Shown here piece by piece: positions 28,351 to 36,482 of a stretch of DNA of 64,000 nt (position 1 is the first letter of the stretch; each line of letters opens with the position of its first letter). Origin of the DNA: Agrobacterium leguminum. GTDB lineage: Bacteria; Pseudomonadota; Alphaproteobacteria; Rhizobiales; Rhizobiaceae. Made by a program: the position numbers and the translations under genes. The notes beneath the pieces were generated by a model, which was not told the origin of the DNA, did no database searches, and was given only the letters and a program-made list of their open reading frames with translations. The stretch lies in contig NZ_JADQWB010000011.1 of assembly GCF_015704895.1 (NCBI RefSeq), forward strand, positions 113,975-177,974, written 5' to 3'.

Positions 28351-28659
28351 ATGATCCTGCATTGTGTATTTCTACGCTTCAAGGCTGCAACGGCCTCTTC
28401 TGAAAAACACGCAATATTCGAGGCGATTGCCGCCCTGAAGGATGTGATACCCGGCATCATCGATGTGAAATACGGCCAGAATGTCTCACCCGAAGGGCTG
28501 AATGGCGGTTTTGTCGACGGTTTCATCGTGACGCTGGAAAGCCCCGAGGCCCGCGACGACTATCTCGCCCATCCCAAGCACATGGAAGTGGGGGAACGTC
28601 TCGTGTCGCTCACCGACGGCGGTCTCGCCGGGCTTCTGGTGTTCGATATGAATGTTTGA
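28351..28659 (+). CDS. Dabb-family (stress-responsive alpha/beta-barrel) protein
   Basis: A 102-residue protein of the dimeric alpha-beta barrel (Dabb) family. It starts MILHCVFLRFKAATASSEK and ends GGLAGLLVFDMN, with the conserved VKYGQNVSPEG and the histidine region YLAHPKHMEV. Members bind small hydrophobic molecules or act as small enzymes; plant and bacterial forms are stress-linked. The exact role is unknown. ATG at 28351 follows GGAGGAGAG. It is followed by a terminator-like hairpin. Confidence 0.85.
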   Translation: MILHCVFLRFKAATASSEKHAIFEAIAALKDVIPGIIDVKYGQNVSPEGLNGGFVDGFIVTLESPEARDDYLAHPKHMEVGERLVSLTDGGLAGLLVFDMNV

Positions 28660-28663
28660 GTGG

Positions 28664-28686
28664 AGGGCGGCGGGGCCGCCCTTATT
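28664..28686 (+). terminator. Terminator-like hairpin after the Dabb gene
   Basis: AGGGCGGC and GCCGCCCT form an 8-base GC-only stem with a 3-base loop, starting 5 bases after the Dabb stop codon and followed by TATT. The U-run is weak, so termination may be partial. Confidence 0.5.
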
Positions 28687-28730
28687 CTGCAATGTGAATG
28701 CCTATAGCAGAATCGTATCACGAAAGGTCG

Positions 28731-28846
28731 CCGTCACCCCGGACTTGATCCGGGGTCCAGTGCGATCAAGTCTTTGATCGCGAAAGACTCTTCCCACGGC
28801 GCAGACGCGCCGTGGCTGGATGCCGGATCAAGTCCGGCATGACGGG
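28731..28846. repeat. RIME-like mosaic repeat, family B
   Basis: The left hairpin CCCCGGACTTGATCCGGGG and the right hairpin TGCCGGATCAAGTCCGGCA enclose a module with GATCAAGTCTTTGATCG, then CACGGCGCAGACGCGCCGTG. It is closely related to the copy at 60264-60395. It lies between two convergent genes. Confidence 0.85.
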
Positions 28847-28887
28847 AAGTTGGAGCCTTTACATGCAACGAGGGACCAGGCTCGCCC

Positions 28888-29373
28888 TCAAAGCTGCTCG
28901 ATCATCGCCGCAGCGGCCGAAACCGTCGCCTGGCCGGGGTTCTCTTCCACGTTGAGCGACTTCACCACACCGTCTTCCACCAGCATCGAATAACGCTTAG
29001 AGCGCACGCCGAGGCCGCCGGCGGAAAGATCGGCATCGAGGCCGAGCGCCTTGGTAAAGGCGGCGTCCCAGTCGGCGAGGAAGTGGATTTTGCCCTGACC
29101 GCCGGAGGATTGCGCCCATGCGCCCATCACGTGCCAGTCGTTGACGGCGACGACGGCGATATCGTCAACGCCCTTGGAAAGAATGGTGTCGCGGTTTTCG
29201 AGATAGCCCGGCAGATGGTTCAGTGAGCAGGTGGGGGTGAAAGCGCCGGGAACGGCGAAGAGAACCACCTTCTTGCCGCCGAAAAGCGCGTCCGTGGTGG
29301 TTTCCACCGGGCCGTCGGCCGTCTTTTCCTTGAAAGTTGCGGAAGGCAGTTTTTCGCCGATCTTGATGGTCAT
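28888..29373 (-). CDS. Peroxiredoxin, Prx5 type
   Basis: A 161-residue thiol peroxidase that reduces hydrogen peroxide and organic peroxides in the cytoplasm. The peroxidatic cysteine is C49 in VPGAFTPTCSLNHLPGYL, the hallmark of the Prx5/AhpE-like group. FLADWDAAFTKALGLD and the C-terminal VEDGVVKSLNVEENPG also match. Many bacterial members use glutaredoxin or thioredoxin as reductant; no fused reductase domain is present. It is monocistronic, with the gene for a DsbD-like protein upstream on the same strand. Confidence 0.95.
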   Translation of the reverse strand: MTIKIGEKLPSATFKEKTADGPVETTTDALFGGKKVVLFAVPGAFTPTCSLNHLPGYLENRDTILSKGVDDIAVVAVNDWHVMGAWAQSSGGQGKIHFLADWDAAFTKALGLDADLSAGGLGVRSKRYSMLVEDGVVKSLNVEENPGQATVSAAAAMIEQL

Positions 29374-29495
29374 GTCCGTGCTCCTGTAGCCGTTCGGTTC
29401 GCGCGACTATAGAGCAACCAAATGAAACGTGTCATGCGGTTTTCGCAGGAAATTCCATTGCAGACGCGGCCGCTCAAACGTGACCGCCGAACCGA

Positions 29496-30344
29496 TCAGG
29501 GCTTTGGAAAATGGAGCATCGTTTCCATGGCCCGGTCGCCGGATTTGACCAGGATAGGCCAGCTATTGCCCTGCACCTGATAGGTTTTCGGCAGGCCCTT
29601 GATGTTCATGTAGAAGGAGAGCTTGCGCTTGTCGCGCACCAGGTTCTGCGGCTCATAATAGGCAAAGCCCGAGGGGCCGGCGATGAAGATTTCGGTCTCC
29701 TTCGGCGCGTTTTCCGGAAGCTGCAATTGCACGCCGAGCATGGTCTTGTCGGGCGTGATGTGGAAATCGATCACCTTGAAATCGTCGGATGCCGCCTCGG
29801 GCAGCGTTTCGCGCGCCTCCTCCAGCAATCGCCGTTCCTCGCGGTCGTCATCGCCGGCATTGCCGCGCTCGATTGAAAACTTCGCCTCGAAGGGAATGCA
29901 GATGTTTTGGCACACGCCGATGAAGGCGGTGAGATCGATCTTTCCGCTTGCCGCCGGGTCGGCGGCTTTCAGCTGAAACGGAAGGCTGACGGCGTGGTCA
30001 TAGCCGATATCGGTGATGTCGCCGTTTTCGATCAGCTTCGGAACCGGATAGGCCATGGTGGTGAGCGCCGCGCCGCTTGCCGGATCGGGCGTGATCTGCG
30101 GCGGTATGCCCGCTTCGCCCGGTTCGCGCCAATAGGTGATCCAGCCGTCCTTCGGCTCGATCTGGAGCACGCCGCGCACCACGCCGTCGGCATCCATGGC
30201 GAGGCTTGCCACGCGCATCTGGCCGCCTTCGCTTCTCGCCCAGTCGGTAATCTCGGCCTGGGCGGCTTCAGCACCGCCAAGTAGGGCAGCAAATGCCGCT
30301 GCAAAACGGAAATGTGAAAATCGAAAGAATATTCTGGCGCTCAT
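29496..30344 (-). CDS. DsbD N-terminal domain-like periplasmic protein
   Basis: A 282-residue exported protein with a signal peptide ending near AAQAE. The mature part matches the DsbD-alpha-like domain: GWITYWREPGEAGIPPQI, then FIGVCQNICIPFEAKF with a Cys-x3-Cys pair that could take part in thiol exchange. It lacks the eight-helix membrane domain and C-terminal thioredoxin domain of full DsbD, so it is a stand-alone periplasmic module. It is probably involved in disulfide or metal-protein maturation. It is divergent from the yqgE-like gene. Confidence 0.8.
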   Translation of the reverse strand: MSARIFFRFSHFRFAAAFAALLGGAEAAQAEITDWARSEGGQMRVASLAMDADGVVRGVLQIEPKDGWITYWREPGEAGIPPQITPDPASGAALTTMAYPVPKLIENGDITDIGYDHAVSLPFQLKAADPAASGKIDLTAFIGVCQNICIPFEAKFSIERGNAGDDDREERRLLEEARETLPEAASDDFKVIDFHITPDKTMLGVQLQLPENAPKETEIFIAGPSGFAYYEPQNLVRDKRKLSFYMNIKGLPKTYQVQGNSWPILVKSGDRAMETMLHFPKP

Positions 30345-30505
30345 GCTTTCCGTCTAACCCAACATCGCCCGGCGGACCAGTTACGAATTCGTGCGGTTCA
30401 TCATTTTCGGTTGATTGATCGGGCGCGATGCCGCATCCTGTCCTTTGTCGAAGTGCGAACGCCGTTTTCCGTTAAACGACGGAATGCGGTCTGCTGGAGG
30501 CGCCG

Positions 30506-31111
30506 GTGAGCTTTTCAACCCTGATGGACAAACGCGAACGTGGCTTTCTCGATGGTCAGTTCCTCATCGCGATGCCGGGGCTGGACGACGGCAATTTTGC
30601 CCGTTCGGTGATCTATATCTGCGCCCATTCGGATGCCGGCGCCATGGGCTTCATCATCAACCGGCCGCAGCAGATCACCTTTACGGATATTCTGCTGCAC
30701 CTGAAACTGGTGGACAGCAACGACGCCATCATGCTGCCCAACCGCACCCGCGAATTTCCGATCCAGTGCGGCGGCCCGGTGGAATCCGGCCGGGGTTTCG
30801 TGCTGCATTCGGATGATTATTTAAGCGAATCCAGCATTCCGGTCAGCGATGACATTTCGCTGACGGCAACGCTCGATATCGTCCGCGCCATCTCCAACGG
30901 CCGCGGTCCGCAAAGGGCCACCATGATGCTTGGTTATGCCGGCTGGGGTCCGGGCCAGCTGGAAAACGAGATCGCCAATAATGGCTGGCTGAATTGCCCC
31001 GCTGCGGAAGAGCTGATCTTCGACCGTGGGCTGGACAATAAATACGAGCGGGCGCTGGCGCTCATGGGCGTCGATGCGCGCATGCTTTCCACGGATGCCG
31101 GTCACGCCTGA
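30506..31111 (+). CDS. YqgE/AlgH family protein (UPF0301)
   Basis: A 201-residue cytoplasmic protein of the YqgE/AlgH family. Typical segments are [50 protein letters not shown] and [15 protein letters not shown]. The biochemical function is unknown; AlgH was first named as an alginate regulator in Pseudomonas. GTG at 30506 is chosen because it follows GGAGGCGCCG; ATG at 30524 is the alternative. It is transcribed alone, with the CsbD gene about 100 bases downstream. Confidence 0.92.
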   Translation: MSFSTLMDKRERGFLDGQFLIAMPGLDDGNFARSVIYICAHSDAGAMGFIINRPQQITFTDILLHLKLVDSNDAIMLPNRTREFPIQCGGPVESGRGFVLHSDDYLSESSIPVSDDISLTATLDIVRAISNGRGPQRATMMLGYAGWGPGQLENEIANNGWLNCPAAEELIFDRGLDNKYERALALMGVDARMLSTDAGHA

Positions 31112-31217
31112 GCCCCTGAATGTTCCCGCCCGTTTTGGCTGGAACCAAATCCCGACCCCTGACGTTACTCACCCGGAAAGCCGGACAGACAGTACGGCTC
31201 AACGAGGGAGTAGTATT

Positions 31218-31409
31218 ATGGGTAGCACATCTGACAAGATCGCCGGTAAAGCCAATGAAGTTGCTGGCAAAGTGAAGAAGAACGTCGGCGAAGCGACGGG
31301 CAATAATGAATTGCGCGCCAAGGGTGCCGCTCAGGAAGCCAAGGGCAAGGTACAGACCAGCATTGGCAAGGCGAAAGACGCCGTCAAGGGCGCTGTCGAC
31401 CGCATGTAA
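31218..31409 (+). CDS. CsbD-family stress protein
   Basis: A 63-residue, highly charged, Lys- and Ala-rich protein starting [20 protein letters not shown] and ending in GAVDRM. The repeated [12 protein letters not shown] pattern is the CsbD signature. CsbD proteins are induced by general stress in several bacteria and are probably natively disordered; the mechanism is unknown. A strong GAGGGAG ribosome site precedes the ATG. A long hairpin follows the stop codon. It may be under a stress sigma factor, but no promoter is assigned. Confidence 0.9.
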   Translation: MGSTSDKIAGKANEVAGKVKKNVGEATGNNELRAKGAAQEAKGKVQTSIGKAKDAVKGAVDRM

Positions 31410-31452
31410 TTTCGCCCGACGGATTGCGCCTTTCTGACGATGCGGCGCCTGG

Positions 31453-31483
31453 GAGCGCATGTGTAACAGCACATGCGCTCTTG
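31453..31483 (+). terminator. Terminator-like hairpin after the CsbD gene
   Basis: GAGCGCATGTG and CACATGCGCTC form an 11-base perfect stem around TAACAG, followed by TTGT. It lies 43 bases after the csbD stop. The following U content is modest. Confidence 0.55.
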
Positions 31484-31578
31484 TCGTCTGAGGGCCGGAA
31501 TGTCCGGCTTGTTACGCCGTTCATGTTGATATCCTAGATTTGCCTCCACCCACCCGATCCATCGCAAGGGTTTCATCG

Positions 31579-32682
31579 ATGAAGCTTTTTTCCTGCGCAT
31601 CCTGCGGCCAGCCGGTCCATTTCGACAATCGTTTCTGCGTTTCCTGCGGTCATCGTCTGGCCTTCGTGCCGGAGCGGCTTTCCATGGAGGCGCTTTCGCC
31701 CGCGGGTGAGCCGAACTGGCAGATCGTTGCGGATCCGCAAAAACAGGTGCGGTTTTGTGCCAATGAAGTGAACGATATCTGCAACTGGTCGGTGCCGGCG
31801 CAAAGCGACAGCGCCTTTTGCCCGGCCTGCAGCCACAACCGTCTGGTGCCGGATATCGCGACGGATGAGGGCATTGCACAATGGCGTCGCATCAGCCAGG
31901 CGCAGCGGCATCTGTTCTATTCGATCCTGCGGCTCGGCCTGCCGCATCCCAATCGCGATGCCTATCCGGCTGGCGGCCTCGTCTTCGATTTTCTGGTGGA
32001 CGAGGTGGCGCCCGATGGTTCCGTCATTCCCGCCATGACCGGTCACGATGAGGGCCTGATCGCCATCCGCGCCGCGGAGGCCGACGATGTCACCCGCGAG
32101 CAGGTGCGCGCCAATATGAACGAGCCGTACCGCACCATGCTCGGCCATTTCCGCCACGAGGTGGGGCATTTCATCTGGAACAAGCTGGTGCGGGATGAGA
32201 ACCGCCTGGAGGCCTGCCGTGCCGTCTTCGGCGACGACAGCGAGGATTATGGCGCCGCTCTGCAACGCAATTACGAAGAGGGGCCGCGTGCCGACTGGCA
32301 GGAAAGCTTCATCAGTTCCTATGCGTCCGTCCACCCCTGGGAGGATTTCGCCGAGTGTTTCGCTCATTATCTCCACATCGTCGATACGCTGGAGACGGCG
32401 CGGGCCTTCGGCGTGGCCATCGATCCCGATGGGCATGAAGAAATGGCGGCGGAGGTGACTTTCGATCCCTACAACGCCCGCAGCGCCGAACAACTCGTCA
32501 AGGCCTGGATTCCGCTCAGCGTCGCGATCAATTCTATCCAGCGCAGCATGGGGGAGGCGGACCTCTATCCCTTCGTGCTGACGCCGCCGGTGGTGGTGAA
32601 GATGGAATTCATTCACGACCTCCTGCATGGGAGGGTGGCGGCGGATGCGTCAACACCGGTGCAGGCTGCCGTGGTGCAGTGA
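31579..32682 (+). CDS. Zinc-ribbon putative metallopeptidase
   Basis: A 367-residue protein with two zinc-ribbon units at the N-terminus (C6, C9, C20, C23; then C60, C68, C81, C84). A peptidase-like domain follows with HEVGHFIW (H193, E194, H197), a gluzincin-type HExxH. SSYASVHPWEDFAECFAHYLH downstream is the probable third-ligand segment with Glu and His. This arrangement matches an uncharacterised zinc-binding metallopeptidase family in proteobacteria. No signal peptide is seen, so it acts in the cytoplasm. ATG at 31579 follows AAGGG. Confidence 0.82.
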   Translation: MKLFSCASCGQPVHFDNRFCVSCGHRLAFVPERLSMEALSPAGEPNWQIVADPQKQVRFCANEVNDICNWSVPAQSDSAFCPACSHNRLVPDIATDEGIAQWRRISQAQRHLFYSILRLGLPHPNRDAYPAGGLVFDFLVDEVAPDGSVIPAMTGHDEGLIAIRAAEADDVTREQVRANMNEPYRTMLGHFRHEVGHFIWNKLVRDENRLEACRAVFGDDSEDYGAALQRNYEEGPRADWQESFISSYASVHPWEDFAECFAHYLHIVDTLETARAFGVAIDPDGHEEMAAEVTFDPYNARSAEQLVKAWIPLSVAINSIQRSMGEADLYPFVLTPPVVVKMEFIHDLLHGRVAADASTPVQAAVVQ

Positions 32683-32731
32683 ATGTTCGACAAACGAGGC
32701 GTAACAGTCGGCAAACGCGCCGTTTTCCCCT

Positions 32732-32848
32732 CCCGTCATGCCGGACTTGATCCGGCATCCAGCTAGCCCAAGTCATTGGGCTGAATGACTTTTCTCGCCG
32801 CGCCGACGCGCGGCGGCTGGATTCCGGCTCAAGGCCGGAATGACGGAG
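32732..32848. repeat. RIME-like mosaic repeat, family B
   Basis: The left hairpin is CATGCCGGACTTGATCCGGCAT and the right one ATTCCGGCTCAAGGCCGGAAT. The centre holds AGCCCAAGTCATTGGGCT and CGCCGCGCCGACGCGCGGCG. It ends in TGACGGAG. It separates the metallopeptidase gene from the convergent GGDEF-EAL gene. Confidence 0.85.
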
Positions 32849-32877
32849 GTAGCCTACTTCGCGTTCCAATACTCCGC

Positions 32878-35793
32878 TTACGAAGCCCGCTTCGTCGGCT
32901 GGAACCGCTCCCGCAGAAGCTTCAGCGCCGCATCGCCCGAAACCGGGGTGCCGAACAGGAAGCTCTGGCCGAAATGGCAGTTCATGCGCGCCAGTTCGGC
33001 CGCATCCTCGGGCGTTTCGATGCCTTCCGCCACCACCTGCATGTCGAGCGCCCGCGCCATGGCGATGACGGAGCGCAGGAGCACGTTGCGCTTGTCGCTG
33101 GTATTGGCCACCAGCGCCTTGTCGAGCTTGATCGTGTCGAAGGGGAAGCGGGTCAGATAGGCGAGGGACGAATAGCCGGTACCGAAATCGTCCATGGCGA
33201 GGCTCAAGCCCGTTTCCTTGAGCTTGGAAAGCACCAGCCGCGCCTGCTCCGGGTTTTCCATGACGACGGATTCCGTCAGTTCCAGCTTCAGCTGCTGCGG
33301 ATTGCAACGCGTGCGGGTCAGCATGCCGCGCACGTCATTGTACAATTCATTGTTCAGCAGCTGCGCGCTGGAAATATTGACGGAAATGAAGATTGGCATC
33401 TTCTCGATGGCGTGCTGCCAGTCCATCAGATCGGTCGCCGCCCGTTCCAGCGCGAACATGCCGAGCGGCTCGATCAGGCCGGAGGCCTCCGCAATCGGAA
33501 TGAACTCGCTCGGCGGAATATTGCCGCGCTTGGGATGTTCCCAGCGCATCAGCGCCTCGAAACCGGCCAGTTCGCCATCGTCGAGCTTGACGATCGGCTG
33601 ATAGGCCAGCGACAGCTCCTTGCGCTCGATGGCGCGGCGAAGGTCGCTCTCCATCTGCAGCCGGTCGGTGCCCGACGTGCGGAAGGCGGGGCGGAAGGGC
33701 TCGACGCGATTGCCGCCGGCGCGCTTGGCGCGATACATGGCGAGTTCCGCATCGCTCAAGAGACCGGCCGCACTTTCCTGCTGGTCGATCCACGAAACGA
33801 GGCCGATGGAAGCGGTGAGGATGATTTCGCGATTGGCGAAATTGATCGGCACCATGATCGCCTTGTTCACCGCATCGGCGAAATCGGCCACACGTTGCGG
33901 ATCGCGCTCCGAGGTCAAGATCAGGCCGAACTCATCGCCGCCAAGACGCGCCAGCGTATCCTGCGGTTTCAAAAGACGGCGCAGACGACGGGTCAGCGCG
34001 ATGAGGATATTGTCACCGGCAGCAATGCCGAGCGTATCGTTGACCAGCTTGTAGCGATCGATATCGATGGCCATCACGGTCGGGCGCACGCCGTCGCTGT
34101 CGGAAGACAGGTTGAGGATCGATTGCAGGCGGTCGAGAAACACCTGCCGGTTCGGAAGCCCGGTCAGATTGTCGTTCATCGCATCCTGAAGCAGCCTCTC
34201 GACGGAATTCTTCTGCTCGGTAATATCGGTGATGGTGCCGACGCAGCGGATGATTTCGCCGTTGGAGCCGAGAACCGGACGGGCGCGGATTTGCAGCCAG
34301 TGGAAATGACCGTCTTCGGCGCGAATGCGGAATTCGTGGTTGAGGCGGCCCTTGCGGTGGTCGAGCAGCACGTCGAGCGTCGCCTTGAACCGGTCGCGAT
34401 CGTCAGGGTGCAGGCGCGGCAGCCAGTTGCGTGCCGCACCGTGCATGGCGCCGGGTTCCAGTCCCAGCCGGTTGGAAATGTCGGGCGTGGTGACGATGCG
34501 GTCGCGCGTCACATCCCAGTCCCAGACCGTATCGCCGCTGCCCGTCAGCGCCAGCGATTGCCGCTCCAGATCGGAGAAGAGACCCTGCTGGTAGGCGCTG
34601 CCGGCGAAGGCGTGCTGAATGACGGTGAAGCCGATCAACAGCACGATCAGCACCAGCCCGCCGCCGAGTGCGGGCTGCACGATGTCATTGTCCAATTGCC
34701 CCGTGACCGTCAGCCAGCTGCCGAACAGCCAGACGAGGATAAGCGCCCAGGAAGGCACGAGCAAAATCGCCCGATCGTAACGGTTGAAACCGAGATAGAC
34801 GATAAGCGCGATGCCGGCCGTTGCGGTGAGCGCGAAGGACACGCGCGCAATGCCGGAGGCGACCGAGGGATCGTAGATCGCCACGCCGAACAGCAGCGCC
34901 AGACCCACCACCCAGGCAAAGGTCGCATAACCCAGATGCGCATGCCATCGGTTGAGATTGAGATAGGTGAAGAGGAAGACCACGAAGCTGGAGGCGAGCG
35001 CCACTTCCGCGCCCGCCCTCCATATTCGCTGATCGCTTGAGGTGACGGTGATGAGCTTTTCGAGGAAGCCGAAATCGACGCATATATAGGCGAGCACCGC
35101 CCATGCGAGCGCGGCCGAGGCCGGCAGGACGGAAGTACCCTTGACCACGAACAGGATGGTCAGAAGCACTGCCAGCAGGCCGGCAATGCCGAGCACGATG
35201 CCGCGATAGAGCGTGAACGCGTTGATCGTGTCCTTGTAGGCCTCCGGCTCCCACAGATAAAGCTGCGGCAGCTGCGGCGTGGAAAGCTCGGCGACGAAGG
35301 TGATGACGGAGCCGGGATTGAGGGTGATGCGGAACACGTCGGCATCCGGGCTCGGCTGCCGGTCAAGCGCAAAGCCTTCACTCGGCGTAATTGCCATGAT
35401 GCGCTGCGAGCCGAGATCGGGCCAGAACAGCTTGGAATTCACGAGGCGGAAATGCGGCGCGACGATCACCCGCTCCAGCTGCTCTTCGGAGACGTTGGCG
35501 AGTGCGAAAACCGCCCAGTCGCCCTGATGGTCGGTGGAACTGGCGCGCACCTCGATACGGCGGCGAATGCCGTCGGGGCCGGGCGCGGTCGAGACCTGAA
35601 AGGCTTCGCCCTGGTTGGCATAGATATCGGTGGTGGCCGTCAGGTCGAGCGCCGTGTCGTCACGGGAAATCTTCACCGGCTCGAAGGCGTAGGAATAGGA
35701 AGAGAAAAGCAGGAAAAGCAGGAAAAATGGCGCAGCCAGCGCGATTGCCGCCAGACGTTTCGCAAGGCAAGGCGCAGTGTGATTGTAGGTCAT
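32878..35793 (-). CDS. Membrane-bound PAS-GGDEF-EAL cyclic-di-GMP enzyme
   Basis: A 971-residue protein. A hydrophobic leader (about 11-36) precedes a periplasmic 7TMR-DISM-like sensor domain (about 37-190), seven to eight membrane helices (195-400), a PAS/PAC domain (about 415-530), a GGDEF domain with intact GGDEF at 618-622, and an EAL domain with EAL at 746-748. LELTES, DDFGTGYSSL and VAEGIET are also present in the EAL domain. Both diguanylate cyclase and phosphodiesterase motifs look intact, so it may make or degrade c-di-GMP. ATG at 35793 overlaps the GNAT stop by 4 bases, so the two are coupled. It probably links an external signal to motility or attachment. Confidence 0.93.
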   Translation of the reverse strand: MTYNHTAPCLAKRLAAIALAAPFFLLFLLFSSYSYAFEPVKISRDDTALDLTATTDIYANQGEAFQVSTAPGPDGIRRRIEVRASSTDHQGDWAVFALANVSEEQLERVIVAPHFRLVNSKLFWPDLGSQRIMAITPSEGFALDRQPSPDADVFRITLNPGSVITFVAELSTPQLPQLYLWEPEAYKDTINAFTLYRGIVLGIAGLLAVLLTILFVVKGTSVLPASAALAWAVLAYICVDFGFLEKLITVTSSDQRIWRAGAEVALASSFVVFLFTYLNLNRWHAHLGYATFAWVVGLALLFGVAIYDPSVASGIARVSFALTATAGIALIVYLGFNRYDRAILLVPSWALILVWLFGSWLTVTGQLDNDIVQPALGGGLVLIVLLIGFTVIQHAFAGSAYQQGLFSDLERQSLALTGSGDTVWDWDVTRDRIVTTPDISNRLGLEPGAMHGAARNWLPRLHPDDRDRFKATLDVLLDHRKGRLNHEFRIRAEDGHFHWLQIRARPVLGSNGEIIRCVGTITDITEQKNSVERLLQDAMNDNLTGLPNRQVFLDRLQSILNLSSDSDGVRPTVMAIDIDRYKLVNDTLGIAAGDNILIALTRRLRRLLKPQDTLARLGGDEFGLILTSERDPQRVADFADAVNKAIMVPINFANREIILTASIGLVSWIDQQESAAGLLSDAELAMYRAKRAGGNRVEPFRPAFRTSGTDRLQMESDLRRAIERKELSLAYQPIVKLDDGELAGFEALMRWEHPKRGNIPPSEFIPIAEASGLIEPLGMFALERAATDLMDWQHAIEKMPIFISVNISSAQLLNNELYNDVRGMLTRTRCNPQQLKLELTESVVMENPEQARLVLSKLKETGLSLAMDDFGTGYSSLAYLTRFPFDTIKLDKALVANTSDKRNVLLRSVIAMARALDMQVVAEGIETPEDAAELARMNCHFGQSFLFGTPVSGDAALKLLRERFQPTKRAS

Positions 35794-36389
35794 GTATCGT
35801 ACTTCGTTCCGCCGGAGCTTTGCTTGTCGGCAAGAAGGGAAAACATCATATGATCCCGCCATTGGCCATTGATTTTCAGATATTCCCGCAGGAGGCCTTC
35901 CCGCTGGAACCCGGCATTTTCGAGAAGCCGGATGCTTTTGAAGTTTTCCGGAATACAGGCTGCCTCGATACGGTGCAACTGAAGTCCGTTAAAGATGTAT
36001 GGTATTACCAATTTTAATGCGGCAGACATATGGCCTTGGGCGGCGTGCCGCTCGCCGATCCAGTATCCGATCATGCAGCTTTGCGCCGCACCCCGGCGGA
36101 TGTAACCGATGGTGATGCCGCCGACCAGCAGCGTCTCTTTCTCGAATAGCAGGAAGGAAACGGCGGTGCCGGAGGAAAATTCCTGGCCGTTGCGTACCAC
36201 GCGCATGCGGAAGGCGCCTTCCGTCAGCTCGTCCGGCCGCCAGGTCGGCTCCCAGGGCTGGAGAAACTGCCGGCTTTCGGAGCGCAGCACATGCCATTGC
36301 TTGAAATCGCCGTAGCGCGGCAGTCTGAGAAGGTGGTTGGCGCTGCGCAGTTCGGGCGTGTCGCTATGTCGGGAAAGAAAACGCAGCAT
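35790..36389 (-). CDS. GNAT acetyltransferase, RimJ-like
   Basis: A 199-residue GCN5-related N-acetyltransferase. The acetyl-CoA region is IGYWIGERHAAQGHMSAAL, then IEAACIPENFKSIRLLENAGFQREGLLREYLKI near the C-terminus, both typical of the RimJ/RimL group that acetylates protein N-termini or small amines. The substrate here is unknown. It lies 93 bases after the M16 peptidase gene and overlaps the GGDEF-EAL gene by 4 bases, as the third gene of a thrC-M16-GNAT-GGDEF/EAL unit. Confidence 0.88.
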   Translation of the reverse strand: MLRFLSRHSDTPELRSANHLLRLPRYGDFKQWHVLRSESRQFLQPWEPTWRPDELTEGAFRMRVVRNGQEFSSGTAVSFLLFEKETLLVGGITIGYIRRGAAQSCMIGYWIGERHAAQGHMSAALKLVIPYIFNGLQLHRIEAACIPENFKSIRLLENAGFQREGLLREYLKINGQWRDHMMFSLLADKQSSGGTKYDT

Positions 36390-36482
36390 TCACGATCCCT
36401 GTGCGGCAGACATCGCCATCCGCGAGCGGGATGGCGAAAAAGATGAGCGGTCTTTGCCTTTAAATCCCGCTCTCATATCGGT

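Noticed and set aside
28731..28846. Possible CRISPR-like repeat pair
   Set aside because: The repeats are inverted and hairpin-forming rather than regularly spaced direct repeats with unique spacers; they match the mosaic repeat families.
32785..35040. A 751-codon open frame on the plus strand opposite the GGDEF-EAL gene
   Set aside because: The minus-strand protein has complete GGDEF, EAL and PAS motifs. The plus-strand translation is His/Arg/Asp-rich low-complexity sequence typical of an antisense shadow.
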